A stretch of DNA of 64,000 nucleotides from Flavobacterium sp. LC2016-23 (GTDB lineage: Bacteria; Bacteroidota; Bacteroidia; Flavobacteriales; Flavobacteriaceae). The translations under genes and the position numbers were made by a program. Positions 50,829-59,428 of the stretch are shown piece by piece (position 1 is the first letter of the stretch; each line of letters starts with the position of its first letter). The stretch is taken from assembly GCF_009674775.1 (NCBI RefSeq), contig NZ_WKKE01000026.1, positions 1 through 64,000 of the forward strand. The letters are read 5' to 3'. Below the pieces are notes generated by a model. That model was not told where the DNA came from. It saw only the letters and a program-made list of their open reading frames with translations, and did not search any database.

Positions 50829-52163
50829 TTATGCTTCCGTCAGTTTATGTGAAAACTCCAGGCGAACACTTCCGTCTTCGTCTATTTTTGTTAGGTTAAT
50901 TTCCTGCAAAGTATTGACTAATTCAGGATTCCACGGCGTTTTTACTTTTACGTAATTTTCGGTAAAACCGTGAATATAGCCTTCCTTATTTTCGCTTTCA
51001 AATAAAACCGTTCTGTTGGTTCCTATCTGGCTTTCGTAAAAAGCACGACGCTTTTTAACCGATAAACCACGTAACATTTTACTGCGCTTTGCTCTTACGT
51101 TTGCAGGAACAATTCCGGGCATATTTGCGGCTTCGGTATTGTCTCTTTCCGAATACGTAAATACGTGTAAATAGGAAATATCCATTTCATTTAGAAAATG
51201 GTACGTTTCTAAAAAGTGTTCATCTGTTTCTCCGGGAAAACCGACAATAACATCGACACCGATACAGGCATGCGGCATTACTTCACGGATTTTATTCACA
51301 CGTTCTGTATACACTTCACGCAAGTAACGTCGTTTCATTAATTTTAAAATATCGTTACTTCCGGATTGTAACGGGATATGAAAATGCGGTACAAAAGTTC
51401 TGCTTTTCGAAACAAAATCGATTGTTTCATTTTTCAACAGATTAGGTTCAATAGATGAAATTCGCAAACGTTCAATTCCTTCTACTTTGTCCAATGCCTG
51501 GACTAAATCCAGAAACGTATGTTCGTGTTTTTTATTTCCGAATTCCCCTTTCCCATAATCACCGATATTGACTCCGGTCAAAACAATTTCTTTAATGTTT
51601 TGAGTCGATATTTCTTTGGCATTTTGCAAAACGTTTTCAAGGGCATCACTTCGCGAAATTCCCCTTGCCAGTGGAATTGTACAATAGGTACATTTATAAT
51701 CGCAGCCGTCCTGTACTTTCAAAAAAGCACGGGTACGGTCACCAATAGAATAACTTCCTACGTAAAAGTCGGCATCAGCAATTTCGCAGGAGTGTACTTC
51801 ACCCATATCGTTTTTGCTTAAGTCATGAATATAATCGGTAATTTTAAATTTTTCGGTAGCCCCCAAAACCAAATCAACGCCATCAACAGCTGCTAATTCT
51901 TCAGGTTTTAGTTGTGCATAACACCCAACTGCGGCTACAAAAGCTTTTTCGTTAAGTTTCATTGCTTTTTTTACCACCTGCTTAAATTGCTTATCGGCGT
52001 TCTCTGTAACCGAACAGGTATTGATCACATAAATGTCTGCTATTTCTTCAAAATCGACACGATCAAAACCTTCGTCAGTAAAATTTCGGGCGATTGTGGA
52101 AGTTTCTGAAAAATTCAGTTTGCAACCAAGCGTATAAAAGGCAACTTTTTTTCTATTTTCCAT
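50829..52163 (-). CDS. mtaB: tRNA t6A37 methylthiotransferase MtaB
   Basis: The 444-residue enzyme has an N-terminal UPF0004 domain with FYTLGCKLNFSE and INTCSVTENAD, a radical-SAM core with CDYKCTYCTIPLARG (Cys-x3-Cys-x2-Cys) and GVNIGDYG, HIPLQSGSN, and a C-terminal TRAM-like end. MtaB adds methylthio to t6A37 in tRNAs reading ANN codons. It fits MtaB rather than MiaB or RimO by its length and CKLN start. Confidence 0.93.
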   Translation of the reverse strand: MENRKKVAFYTLGCKLNFSETSTIARNFTDEGFDRVDFEEIADIYVINTCSVTENADKQFKQVVKKAMKLNEKAFVAAVGCYAQLKPEELAAVDGVDLVLGATEKFKITDYIHDLSKNDMGEVHSCEIADADFYVGSYSIGDRTRAFLKVQDGCDYKCTYCTIPLARGISRSDALENVLQNAKEISTQNIKEIVLTGVNIGDYGKGEFGNKKHEHTFLDLVQALDKVEGIERLRISSIEPNLLKNETIDFVSKSRTFVPHFHIPLQSGSNDILKLMKRRYLREVYTERVNKIREVMPHACIGVDVIVGFPGETDEHFLETYHFLNEMDISYLHVFTYSERDNTEAANMPGIVPANVRAKRSKMLRGLSVKKRRAFYESQIGTNRTVLFESENKEGYIHGFTENYVKVKTPWNPELVNTLQEINLTKIDEDGSVRLEFSHKLTEA

Positions 52164-52670
52164 AGGAATACACTACATTTTAAGTAGTAAGATATTATAT
52201 TTACATCTTCAATTGAAGAGTTTGCAAATTTACATACAATATTCTTTAAAATAAAATCAACAATACACTATATATCAACATTTTGTATTAATCGAATATT
52301 TAAATTTGACGTAAAAACCATAAATTGAACCCGGTAATATCTAAAATAAGTTTTTACCTTAAAAGATTGCAAATCTTATTTCAATAAGAATTAAATGACA
52401 AAAACATCGATTAAATGCAAATAATATCGATTAAATACATTTTTTTGAAAATTAAATTAAAATTTTCTTACATTTAACTTTCAAAAAACTGCTTTTACCC
52501 GAATAAGGTTAAGCAATTAAAAATTTAACATAAATAAATTAATTTAACAACAGATTTTTCCATAACAATTTTGATATTTTGTCGTTATGTTGTTGTTTTG
52601 TTTAATAAAGTAAAATGGGAAAGCCGAAAACCATAAAGAGTAGGCAAAAATTAAAAACTCCAAACTTATT
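52164..52670. other. 507-bp AT-rich gap with a 20-bp-period direct repeat
   Basis: No open frame of note lies here. ATCGATTAAAT occurs at 52406-52416 and again at 52426-52436, exactly 20 bp apart (two helical turns), a spacing fit for protein binding. The remaining sequence is AT-rich with no hairpin. The mtaB promoter and that of the secreted protein at 52671 must lie here. Confidence 0.6.
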
Positions 52671-53192
52671 ATGAAAGCATTTTTACCCACAATCTGCTTG
52701 ATGTTCTTAACCATTTTCAGTTCGCAAGCGCAAACTGCTGCTGCTCCGGCTACTAATCCGTTCCCATCCATTAGTACATTAACAAGCTGGGCCAGTTTAA
52801 ACTCTCAATCACAATTTGATATTGCAATTCGTGCTGTGGGGTTTAAATTTGAAGTAAAAGAACCAGGAGAAGGATCTACTGCATATACTTACATCCGCAA
52901 AGTAATGGTTAATGAAGTGAACTATACAGATAGAATTGTCTACAGAATTACCAATAATAATTCTGCAAGTATAATCTCATTAGTAACTGCTTCTACTGAT
53001 TTAGTTAGTTTGTACACCCCGCAATTGGCGACTTTTAAAAACAACAATTGCAAAACAGAGATGTCTAAAGACAAAAACACCACCTGTACTTGTTACGAAA
53101 GTGTAAATTTTGCTATCGATCTTTGCGACGAACGCGTAAAATTAACAATGGGTGACGGAAATAAATATTTTGTTTCTGTAGCTAAAAAATAA
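52671..53192 (+). CDS. Secreted hypothetical protein
   Basis: The 173-residue protein has a signal peptide (about 1-20, ending SQAQT) and an acidic, strand-rich body. Several Cys in the last third (NNNCKTEMSKDKNTTCTCY and IDLCDERVKL) may pair in the periplasm. I know of no family. It is a single gene. Confidence 0.68.
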   Translation: MKAFLPTICLMFLTIFSSQAQTAAAPATNPFPSISTLTSWASLNSQSQFDIAIRAVGFKFEVKEPGEGSTAYTYIRKVMVNEVNYTDRIVYRITNNNSASIISLVTASTDLVSLYTPQLATFKNNNCKTEMSKDKNTTCTCYESVNFAIDLCDERVKLTMGDGNKYFVSVAKK

Positions 53193-53293
53193 TTCTGAAT
53201 ATTCAGAAACATAAACTTCGAGCTGTTTTCCAAATCTTTTTAAATCTTCAGGAGTAAGTTTAAAAAGGTTTGGGATGCATTTCTTAGAAAAAA

Positions 53294-53821
53294 TTATAAG
53301 TTTGGATTCTTTGCCTCGTACCAGACAGCCAGTTCTTCTTCATACTCAAAAGAATTTACGTACTGCAAACCCAGCTTTTCTAAAATTCTTCGGGAGTTCT
53401 CATTCCCAGCGTCTGCATAAGCATAAAGAGCCTTTACTTTCATTACATTAAAAGCATAAGCTGTAAAAGCTTTTCCGGCTTCGGTTGCATAACCTTTTCC
53501 CCAGTGTCTTTCGATGAAACGATATCCAATTTCATAAAAATCTTTATGATTATTGATTTCATCCGTTATAAATTTGATTCCGGACCACCCCAAAAATTCG
53601 TTGGTTTCTTTTAGAATAACCGCCCAACGGCCTGTGCCAAAATCTTTATACTGCTGCTGAACAAAATTAATATAAGCGCGACTTTCATCAATATGAGTAA
53701 CAGGTTTATTCCCTAAATACGTATGCACATTTGGATTCGAATCCAATTCAAACATGCCCGCATCGTCTGAAGAAAGAAATTCCCTTAAGATCAGACGTTC
53801 TGTTTCAATTGGTGTTTTCAT
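53294..53821 (-). CDS. GNAT-family acetyltransferase (RimJ/RimL type)
   Basis: The 175-residue protein starts ETERLILREFLSSDDAGMFEL and has YEIGYRFIERHWGKGYATEAGKAFTAYAF (acetyl-CoA-binding loop) and NENSRRILEKLGLQYV, the RimJ/RimL branch. It transfers an acetyl group to a protein N-terminus or amine. It is two bases after the HAD hydrolase gene and probably co-transcribed with it. Confidence 0.88.
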   Translation of the reverse strand: MKTPIETERLILREFLSSDDAGMFELDSNPNVHTYLGNKPVTHIDESRAYINFVQQQYKDFGTGRWAVILKETNEFLGWSGIKFITDEINNHKDFYEIGYRFIERHWGKGYATEAGKAFTAYAFNVMKVKALYAYADAGNENSRRILEKLGLQYVNSFEYEEELAVWYEAKNPNL

Positions 53822-53823
53822 TT

Positions 53824-54627
53824 CTAATTTAAAATAAAACGCTGCACTACCTCGGCAACACCGTCATTATTATTGGAAGCCACAATCAAATTGGCTCTGT
53901 CGCGTAATTCAGGGGTTACATTATCCACCCAAACGCCAAGTCCGGCATATTCAATCATGGTGAGGTCATTTCCGGCATTTCCTACTGCAATAATTTCACT
54001 TTGATGAATATTGAGCTTTGCTGCCAGAAGTTTAAGACTCGCCGCTTTATCGATTCCCTGCTGAGCTGCTTCCAAAAAGAAAGGTTTAGACATGGCCACA
54101 CTTAAATGAGGCATTGCTGCTTTCAGGTCCTGCTCTACTTCTTTTAAATAAGAAGGCTCTTCCAATAAAATACATTTTACTGCCGCTCTGTTTACGGCGT
54201 CCTTAAAACTTGGTACTTTGCGATGTGGCAATCCTGTTATTTCTTTTTCAATTTCAATATACTCCGAATCGGTTTCGCTGATAATTTCGTTATCCAGATA
54301 AGTAATAATATGGGTTTTCATCTTCACACTATAATCGTACAATTCATGAATCTGTTCGATTGTCAGTTTTTGCTCAAATAAAATAAGATCCTCTTTTACC
54401 GTACTAATAATAGCTCCGTTAAATGAAATAATAAATGAATCGTTCAGATCTAATTCTAATTCTTTGGCATAAGCCGTCATCGCAGAAGTTGGGCGGCCGG
54501 AAGCCAAAACCACGTAAACACCTTTTGCCTGGGCTTTAAGAAGCACTTTTTTATTTAATTCCGAAATTTTATGATCGTCAGTCAACAAGGTATCATCCAT
54601 GTCGAGCACCAGCATTTTATATTGCAT
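53824..54627 (-). CDS. Cof-type HAD hydrolase
   Basis: The 267-residue phosphatase has motif I LVLDMDDTLLTDD, motif II LASGRPTSA, a cap domain in the middle, and motif IV VGNAGNDLTMIEYAG, as in YidA/Cof phosphatases. It would act on sugar or nucleotide phosphates. It is the first gene of a pair with the GNAT acetyltransferase. Confidence 0.92.
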   Translation of the reverse strand: MQYKMLVLDMDDTLLTDDHKISELNKKVLLKAQAKGVYVVLASGRPTSAMTAYAKELELDLNDSFIISFNGAIISTVKEDLILFEQKLTIEQIHELYDYSVKMKTHIITYLDNEIISETDSEYIEIEKEITGLPHRKVPSFKDAVNRAAVKCILLEEPSYLKEVEQDLKAAMPHLSVAMSKPFFLEAAQQGIDKAASLKLLAAKLNIHQSEIIAVGNAGNDLTMIEYAGLGVWVDNVTPELRDRANLIVASNNNDGVAEVVQRFILN

Positions 54628-54639
54628 GTTTTTTTACTT

Positions 54640-54752
54640 TTAAGTCGCAGTCTCGGTTTTCAGTCCCAGTCCCAGTCCCAGTTTTCAGTCCCAGTCGCAG
54701 TCTCAGTTTTCAGTCTTCGACAAATTGAGACTGAAAACTGAGACTGAAAACT
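54640..54752. repeat. Family A word repeat (largest copy)
   Basis: CAGTCTCGGTTTTCAGTCCC and CAGTCCCAGTCCCAGTTTTC words on the left pair with TTGAGACTGAAAACTGAGAC words on the right. The units vary by single words, showing expansion. It lies between the HAD and DUF2007 genes. Confidence 0.88.
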
Positions 54753-54757
54753 GCCTT

Positions 54758-54976
54758 TTAGATACTCATTCTGAAATCTTCGATCACAGGATTTGCTTTT
54801 GCGAAATCTGTTTCTTGTATAAATACTTCTACTGCCAGATCTGTCTGCCCAAAGCCACCTAATCTTGCGGATTGAATATTATCTTTTTTAGTAGTTTCTA
54901 CTCCTGCTTCTTCTAATCTTTGCTGCAAAGCAATGGCTAAAACTTCACTTCCTGAAAACACCTTCATTAATCCCAT
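54758..54976 (-). CDS. DUF2007 family protein
   Basis: The 72-residue protein starts MKVFSGSEVLAIALQQRLEEAGVETTKKDN after a short MGL lead, a compact beta-alpha fold of the DUF2007 putative signalling domain. It is cytosolic. Its stop codon comes six bases after the family A repeat. Confidence 0.85.
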   Translation of the reverse strand: MGLMKVFSGSEVLAIALQQRLEEAGVETTKKDNIQSARLGGFGQTDLAVEVFIQETDFAKANPVIEDFRMSI

Positions 54977-55007
54977 AACATTTTATTTTTTTATTATTAT
55001 TTAATTC

Positions 55008-55823
55008 TTACTCTAAAATTACTTTTAACTGATTCTGAAAATCATTATTTTCATTCATTCCAATATGATCCTGATCCCTCAATGGGTAAAAATGTCCATT
55101 TGATCTTAATATTTTACCCAGACGAATGGAATTTTCATAAGGAATCAATTGATCATTAGTTCCATGAAAAATATAAACCGGGCCTTTAATTTTGGGCAAA
55201 TATTCATACGTTTCAAAATGAAACTTTTTCATAAAGTCCGGAAAAAACGGTACTCTCGTACTTGATAATTCCGTGAAACTATAATACGGGGCCTGCAAAA
55301 GTAAAGCTTTAGGCTTATTCTCTGAAGCCAATATAGCTGCAAGTCCTGAACCAATTGAATAGCCTGCAACAATAATTTTATTTTCGGGATATCGCTCTTT
55401 CAATTTTTTATAAACAATAGAAATATCCTTATTTAATTGTTCTTCATTTTCAATTTCGCCTTCACTTTTACCAAAACTTCTGTAATCTAAAATAAAAATA
55501 TCATATCCCAAATTAGTATACGTACTCGCTATTTTGCCCCAGGTTTCTAATGTTCCGGCATTTCCGTGAAGATAAAAAACAAGCCCTTTGGATTTCTCTG
55601 ATTTAAACAGAAGTCCATTCAGGTTTGCGCCATCGAAAGACTTGATATTTAACTCCTCAAACTTTTGGTGATACTCGAATCGATACTCTTTTGAAAGTCT
55701 TTCACTTTGAAAAACCATTCCAATCTGATTGAAATAAACATAGGAAATAACAATAACATAAATAACAACGAAAAAAACTAAAAGTACAATCGCTAAAAAT
55801 TTAAATGTTTTTAATATCTCCAT
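55008..55823 (-). CDS. Membrane-anchored alpha/beta hydrolase (BEM46-like)
   Basis: The 271-residue protein has one N-terminal membrane helix (about 9-30), a FYLHGNAGTLETWG oxyanion loop, AGYSIGSGLA with the nucleophilic Ser, YIFHGTNDQLIPYENS with the acid, and a late His (DQDHIG). It should be an esterase or lipase of the ABHD13/BEM46 type. It is 18 bp after the half-helicase gene and may share its transcript. Confidence 0.87.
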   Translation of the reverse strand: MEILKTFKFLAIVLLVFFVVIYVIVISYVYFNQIGMVFQSERLSKEYRFEYHQKFEELNIKSFDGANLNGLLFKSEKSKGLVFYLHGNAGTLETWGKIASTYTNLGYDIFILDYRSFGKSEGEIENEEQLNKDISIVYKKLKERYPENKIIVAGYSIGSGLAAILASENKPKALLLQAPYYSFTELSSTRVPFFPDFMKKFHFETYEYLPKIKGPVYIFHGTNDQLIPYENSIRLGKILRSNGHFYPLRDQDHIGMNENNDFQNQLKVILE

Positions 55824-55841
55824 GAATACTTTTTAAATCGA

Positions 55842-56507
55842 TTATTCCTCTTCTTCAATCTGGCCTTCTTCCTCGTCCAGTTCCTCTTCCCCTTCTTCAT
55901 CCATATCAAAAAGATACGGTTCCAGCAACATTTTGTCTGCCAAAATTTCGATACGTTCCGTTAATACTTCGGCAAAAATAAGACGTTGTGTTTTGGCGAT
56001 ACTGTTAGAAATACGCATGATTTTAGTTTCATGACGTAGCTTTAAAATCGGATCTGAATCATCCAGAATAAACATTTTAAGACGGTTTACATTGTAACCT
56101 GCCGTCGTAAACATATCACTCAATTTATTTGGTGTTCCGATTAAAACATCAACTCCCGTAGAAATATAGTTTTTATCGTAATCCATGTCTCCTTTATCAT
56201 GAACACCATACACTTCAAGGTTGGTGTACTTTCCGTATTTCGCAAAAAGTTCAACCATTTCCAATACTTTGGTTTTGTCTTCCACAATAATCAAAGCTCT
56301 TGGTGATTCTTCTACCTGACCTGCCAATTGCTGAATAACATTCAGAACAATTGTCGTTGATTTTCCGCTTTGTTTTGGAGAAAGAATAATACAGTCAGCA
56401 CCACTTTTTATAGTCGAAAAAGTTTCTTTCTGTAATACATTAGGTTCTGTCAGACCATTTTCTATTAAGGCGTCCTGTAGCTTCTCGTTTATTTTTTTTA
56501 GTTTCAT
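55842..56507 (-). CDS. DEAD-box helicase lacking the second RecA domain
   Basis: The 221-residue protein has a Q-motif-like LQKETFSTIKSG, Walker A SPKQSGKST (about 43-51), GTPNKLSDM and a changed DEAD box DDSD (about 149-152), then ends with an acidic tail (DMDEEGEEELDEEEG). The C-terminal RecA domain is absent. I chose the ATG at 56507, because the longer frame from 56618 translates family C repeat words (LQLKAYSLQL). It may bind RNA without unwinding. Confidence 0.82.
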   Translation of the reverse strand: MKLKKINEKLQDALIENGLTEPNVLQKETFSTIKSGADCIILSPKQSGKSTTIVLNVIQQLAGQVEESPRALIIVEDKTKVLEMVELFAKYGKYTNLEVYGVHDKGDMDYDKNYISTGVDVLIGTPNKLSDMFTTAGYNVNRLKMFILDDSDPILKLRHETKIMRISNSIAKTQRLIFAEVLTERIEILADKMLLEPYLFDMDEEGEEELDEEEGQIEEEE

Positions 56508-56514
56508 TTTTTTT

Positions 56515-56742
56515 AATGCTGTAAGCTGTAGGCTGTAGGCTTTAAGCTGCAGACCTGCGCAAATTGATTTACTATTAATGCTATAGGCTTTAAGCTGTAA
56601 GCTGTAGGCCTCATGCAATTACTTTATTTATTTTAATGCTGTAAGCTGTAGGCCTTGAGCAATTACTTTATTTTTTTAATGCTAAGCGTTATGCTACTTT
56701 CTTTTATCACAGTAGACAGAGGCAGTAAGCTTAAAGCCTAAA
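56515..56742. repeat. Family C word repeat (GCTGTAAGCTGTAGGC)
   Basis: About six direct and inverted copies of TAAGCTGTAGGC and AGGCTTTAAGCTG, with CAATTACTTTATTT spacers, fill the gap between the sigma-54 activator and half-helicase genes. It would be transcribed in the 5' leader of the helicase gene. Confidence 0.85.
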
Positions 56743-56747
56743 GCTTT

Positions 56748-57911
56748 TTATTTAGTGGCAAACATTTTTACGTCTGTTTCTGAGATTTCGTTTCCGCCAA
56801 GGATAATCAGTCTTTCGATTACATTTCGAAGCTCACGGATATTTCCGGTCCAGTCGTATTCCTGTAATAGTTTTATAGCCTGAGCAGAAAATATTTTGAC
56901 TGCATTTCCCTGCTCTGAAGCAATTTTCTCTGTAAAATGCATAATCAAAGCCGGAATATCGTCGCGTCTTTCATTTAATGGCGGAACTTTAATTAAAATT
57001 ACCGCCAGCCTGTGGTATAAATCTTCACGGAAACGACCTTCTGCAATTTCTGTTTTTAAATCTTTATTGGTTGCTGCTACTACGCGAACATCTACTTTTA
57101 TATCTTTTTCGGCGCCGACTCTGGTAATCATGCTTTCCTGCAGGGCTCTCAAAACTTTGGCTTGCGCCGAAAGGCTCATATCACCAATTTCATCCAGGAA
57201 GATAGTGCCTTTATCTGCTGCTTCAAATTTTCCGGCACGGTCCTTCACTGCCGATGTAAAAGCCCCTTTTACGTGTCCGAACAATTCACTTTCGATCAGT
57301 TCACTTGGAATCGCCGCACAGTTTACTTCAATAAGAGGAAAATTAGCACGTTCACTTTTTTCATGTAACTGATGCGCCACTAATTCTTTTCCTGTTCCGT
57401 TTGGTCCTGTAATTAAAACTCTCGCTTCAGTTGGGGCTACTTTTTCAATCATCAGTTTAATATGATTTATAGCCTCGCTTTCCCCTACCATTTCGTAGTT
57501 CTTACTGACTTTTTTCTTCAGGATTTTGTTTTCAACTACAAGTTGTTTTTTGTCTAAAGCATTACGAACCGTATTTAATAAACGGTTTAAATCCGGCGGT
57601 TTTGAGATATAATCAAATGCTCCCAGACGCATGGTATGAATCGCCGTTTCCATATCGCCGTGACCTGAAATCATCACCATTGGAATTTCCGGTTTTATTT
57701 TTTTTGTTTCTTCCAAAACATCAACGCCATCCATTTTTGGCATTTTGATATCACACAAAACCAAATCGTAGTCGTTGTTTTTTATTTTTTCAAGACCTGC
57801 AACACCGTCTTCCGCTTCGTCTACCTGATACGTATCATTTTCTTCTGATAAGATCTTTACCAAAACTCTTCTGATCGCTGCTTCGTCTTCTATAATTAGT
57901 ATTTTACTCAT
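56748..57911 (-). CDS. NtrC-type sigma-54-dependent response regulator without HTH
   Basis: The 387-residue protein has a receiver domain (1-118, phospho-acceptor Asp54 in VLCDIKMPKMDG), an AAA+ domain with GPNGTGKE (about 169-176), HVKGAFTSAV in place of GAFTGA, and GTIFLDEIGDM. It ends 20 residues past the NIRELRN motif, with no Fis-type DNA-binding domain. It may act on sigma-54 from solution or through a partner. The sensor kinase is not nearby. Confidence 0.88.
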   Translation of the reverse strand: MSKILIIEDEAAIRRVLVKILSEENDTYQVDEAEDGVAGLEKIKNNDYDLVLCDIKMPKMDGVDVLEETKKIKPEIPMVMISGHGDMETAIHTMRLGAFDYISKPPDLNRLLNTVRNALDKKQLVVENKILKKKVSKNYEMVGESEAINHIKLMIEKVAPTEARVLITGPNGTGKELVAHQLHEKSERANFPLIEVNCAAIPSELIESELFGHVKGAFTSAVKDRAGKFEAADKGTIFLDEIGDMSLSAQAKVLRALQESMITRVGAEKDIKVDVRVVAATNKDLKTEIAEGRFREDLYHRLAVILIKVPPLNERRDDIPALIMHFTEKIASEQGNAVKIFSAQAIKLLQEYDWTGNIRELRNVIERLIILGGNEISETDVKMFATK

Positions 57912-57914
57912 TTC

Positions 57915-58010
57915 TTTTTGAGGTTCTAAGGTTCTGAGATGCTAAGGTTCTGAGTTTTTTTTTAAGAAGCTAACTTAGCGACTTAGTACCTCAGAACCTT
58001 AGCAACTTTA
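57915..58010. repeat. Family B word repeat
   Basis: CTAAGGTTCTGAG and CTCAGAACCTTAG (13 bp) pair around a spacer between the ABC permease and sigma-54 activator genes. The units share words with those at 25260 and 33079. Confidence 0.82.
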
Positions 58011-58015
58011 AAAAA

Positions 58016-59332
58016 TTAATATTTAAGCCATTTATACAATTCTTTCCAGGTTGGTTTCTTTCCATACATTAAAATACCCACACGATAGATTTTTGCGGCG
58101 AACCAGACTACAAGGAAAAACGTAGCAAACAATAATGATACCGAAATCGCAATTTGCCACCACGGCACGCCAAACGGAAGTCGCATCAGCATTACAATTG
58201 GTGAGGTCAGCGGAATCATCGAAAAGACTACCGCAATAGTTCCGTGCGGATCGTTTACGACAGTAAAAAAACCAATATAGACACTCAGAATAAGCGGCAT
58301 AATAATAGGAAGCAGGAATTGTTGCGAATCCGTCTGATTGTCAACGGCAGCTCCGATTGCAGCATAAAATGAACTGTATAGAAAATAACCTCCGATGAAA
58401 TACACCACAAAACCAATTAATATACTGGCAATCGGTAAATTCCATAATTCGGCAATGTACATTTGCGCCGGACCTGACAATTCCTGTTGTGCCGAATGCA
58501 TTAATTCGGGTGAAATTCGGGCGGTTGGTCCAACATTCACTCCGAAAAATGCGGAAGCCGCAAACATTAATCCCAAACCAATTATTGCCCAAATTACAAA
58601 TTGCAGCAATCCTGCAAGTGAAGTTCCAATAATTTTACCAATCATCAACTGAAATGGTTTTACCGACGAAATAATGATTTCAATAATTCGGTTTGTTTTT
58701 TCTTCGATGACACTTCGCATGACCATATTGCCATAAATAATGATGAACATCATAATCAAATAGCCGAATGCGCCTCCGATTCCGATTTTTATTTCGTTTA
58801 ACCCTTTCAGGCTTTCTTCTCCGGAAGATTTCGCCAGATGAATATTGACAGCTGCCTGTGCTTCCTGAATGGCTAACGTATCGAGTTTAGCCTGCTCCAG
58901 ATTAATTTTTGTGATTTTTGATGCAATAACATCCTGTGTGTTTTCGATGAAAGAAATACTCGGACTGTTATTTGAAATATAGTCCACTTTAGTTTCCAGC
59001 TCTTTAAAATTATCCGTTTTAGGGATAATAATCAAACCACTGAAATTCTCTTTGGTGATACTGTCTTTCAGTGCTTTTACATCAATTTCAGAAAGATTCA
59101 GGTATTTATATTCTGCGTCTTTCCTGTTCTGTTTTACAAAATCGCCGGCAAACAAACCTGTTTCGTCATGAATTGCAATTCGTTTGGTTTCGGCTTTCAT
59201 AGAACTCAGATACCCGATAAAACCGGCAATTGCCACAAACAACAGCGGACTTAAAAAAGTCATGACAACAAAAGATTTATTGCGGACTTTGGCAATAAAT
59301 TCTCTTTTTATAATTAATGAAATGATGCTCAT
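58016..59332 (-). CDS. ABC-2 type transporter permease (NatB-like)
   Basis: The 438-residue protein has a first helix (residues 22-40), a large extracytoplasmic loop (about 45-175), then five or six helices including YLIMMFIIIYGNMVMRSVIEEKTNRI and GKIIGTSLAGLLQFVIWAIIG. This is the NatB/ABC-2 pattern. The matching ATPase gene is 96 bp upstream in the same operon. It would export sodium, a drug or another small molecule. Confidence 0.88.
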   Translation of the reverse strand: MSIISLIIKREFIAKVRNKSFVVMTFLSPLLFVAIAGFIGYLSSMKAETKRIAIHDETGLFAGDFVKQNRKDAEYKYLNLSEIDVKALKDSITKENFSGLIIIPKTDNFKELETKVDYISNNSPSISFIENTQDVIASKITKINLEQAKLDTLAIQEAQAAVNIHLAKSSGEESLKGLNEIKIGIGGAFGYLIMMFIIIYGNMVMRSVIEEKTNRIIEIIISSVKPFQLMIGKIIGTSLAGLLQFVIWAIIGLGLMFAASAFFGVNVGPTARISPELMHSAQQELSGPAQMYIAELWNLPIASILIGFVVYFIGGYFLYSSFYAAIGAAVDNQTDSQQFLLPIIMPLILSVYIGFFTVVNDPHGTIAVVFSMIPLTSPIVMLMRLPFGVPWWQIAISVSLLFATFFLVVWFAAKIYRVGILMYGKKPTWKELYKWLKY

Positions 59333-59334
59333 TT

Positions 59335-59420
59335 TTTAGATTAGTTAGATTTTCAGACTTCTTAGATTGTTAGATTTTTCGCTTCCCGGATTTAGTCTAA
59401 AAATCTAAGAAGTCTAACGA
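59335..59420. repeat. Family F word repeat (TCTTAGATTGTTAGA)
   Basis: GACTTCTTAGATTGTTAGAT on the left and AATCTAAGAAGTCTAAC on the right form a hairpin between the permease and ATPase genes of one transporter operon. Confidence 0.75.
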
Positions 59421-59428
59421 TCTGAGAT

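Noticed and set aside
54640..54752. CRISPR-like array of short repeats
   Set aside because: The units are 8-20 bases, adjacent, variable and arranged as inverted halves. There are no spacers of even length and no cas genes.
56508..56618. N-terminal extension of the half-helicase (LQLKAYSLQL)
   Set aside because: It is a reading of the family C repeat words; the Met at 56507 fits the helicase fold.
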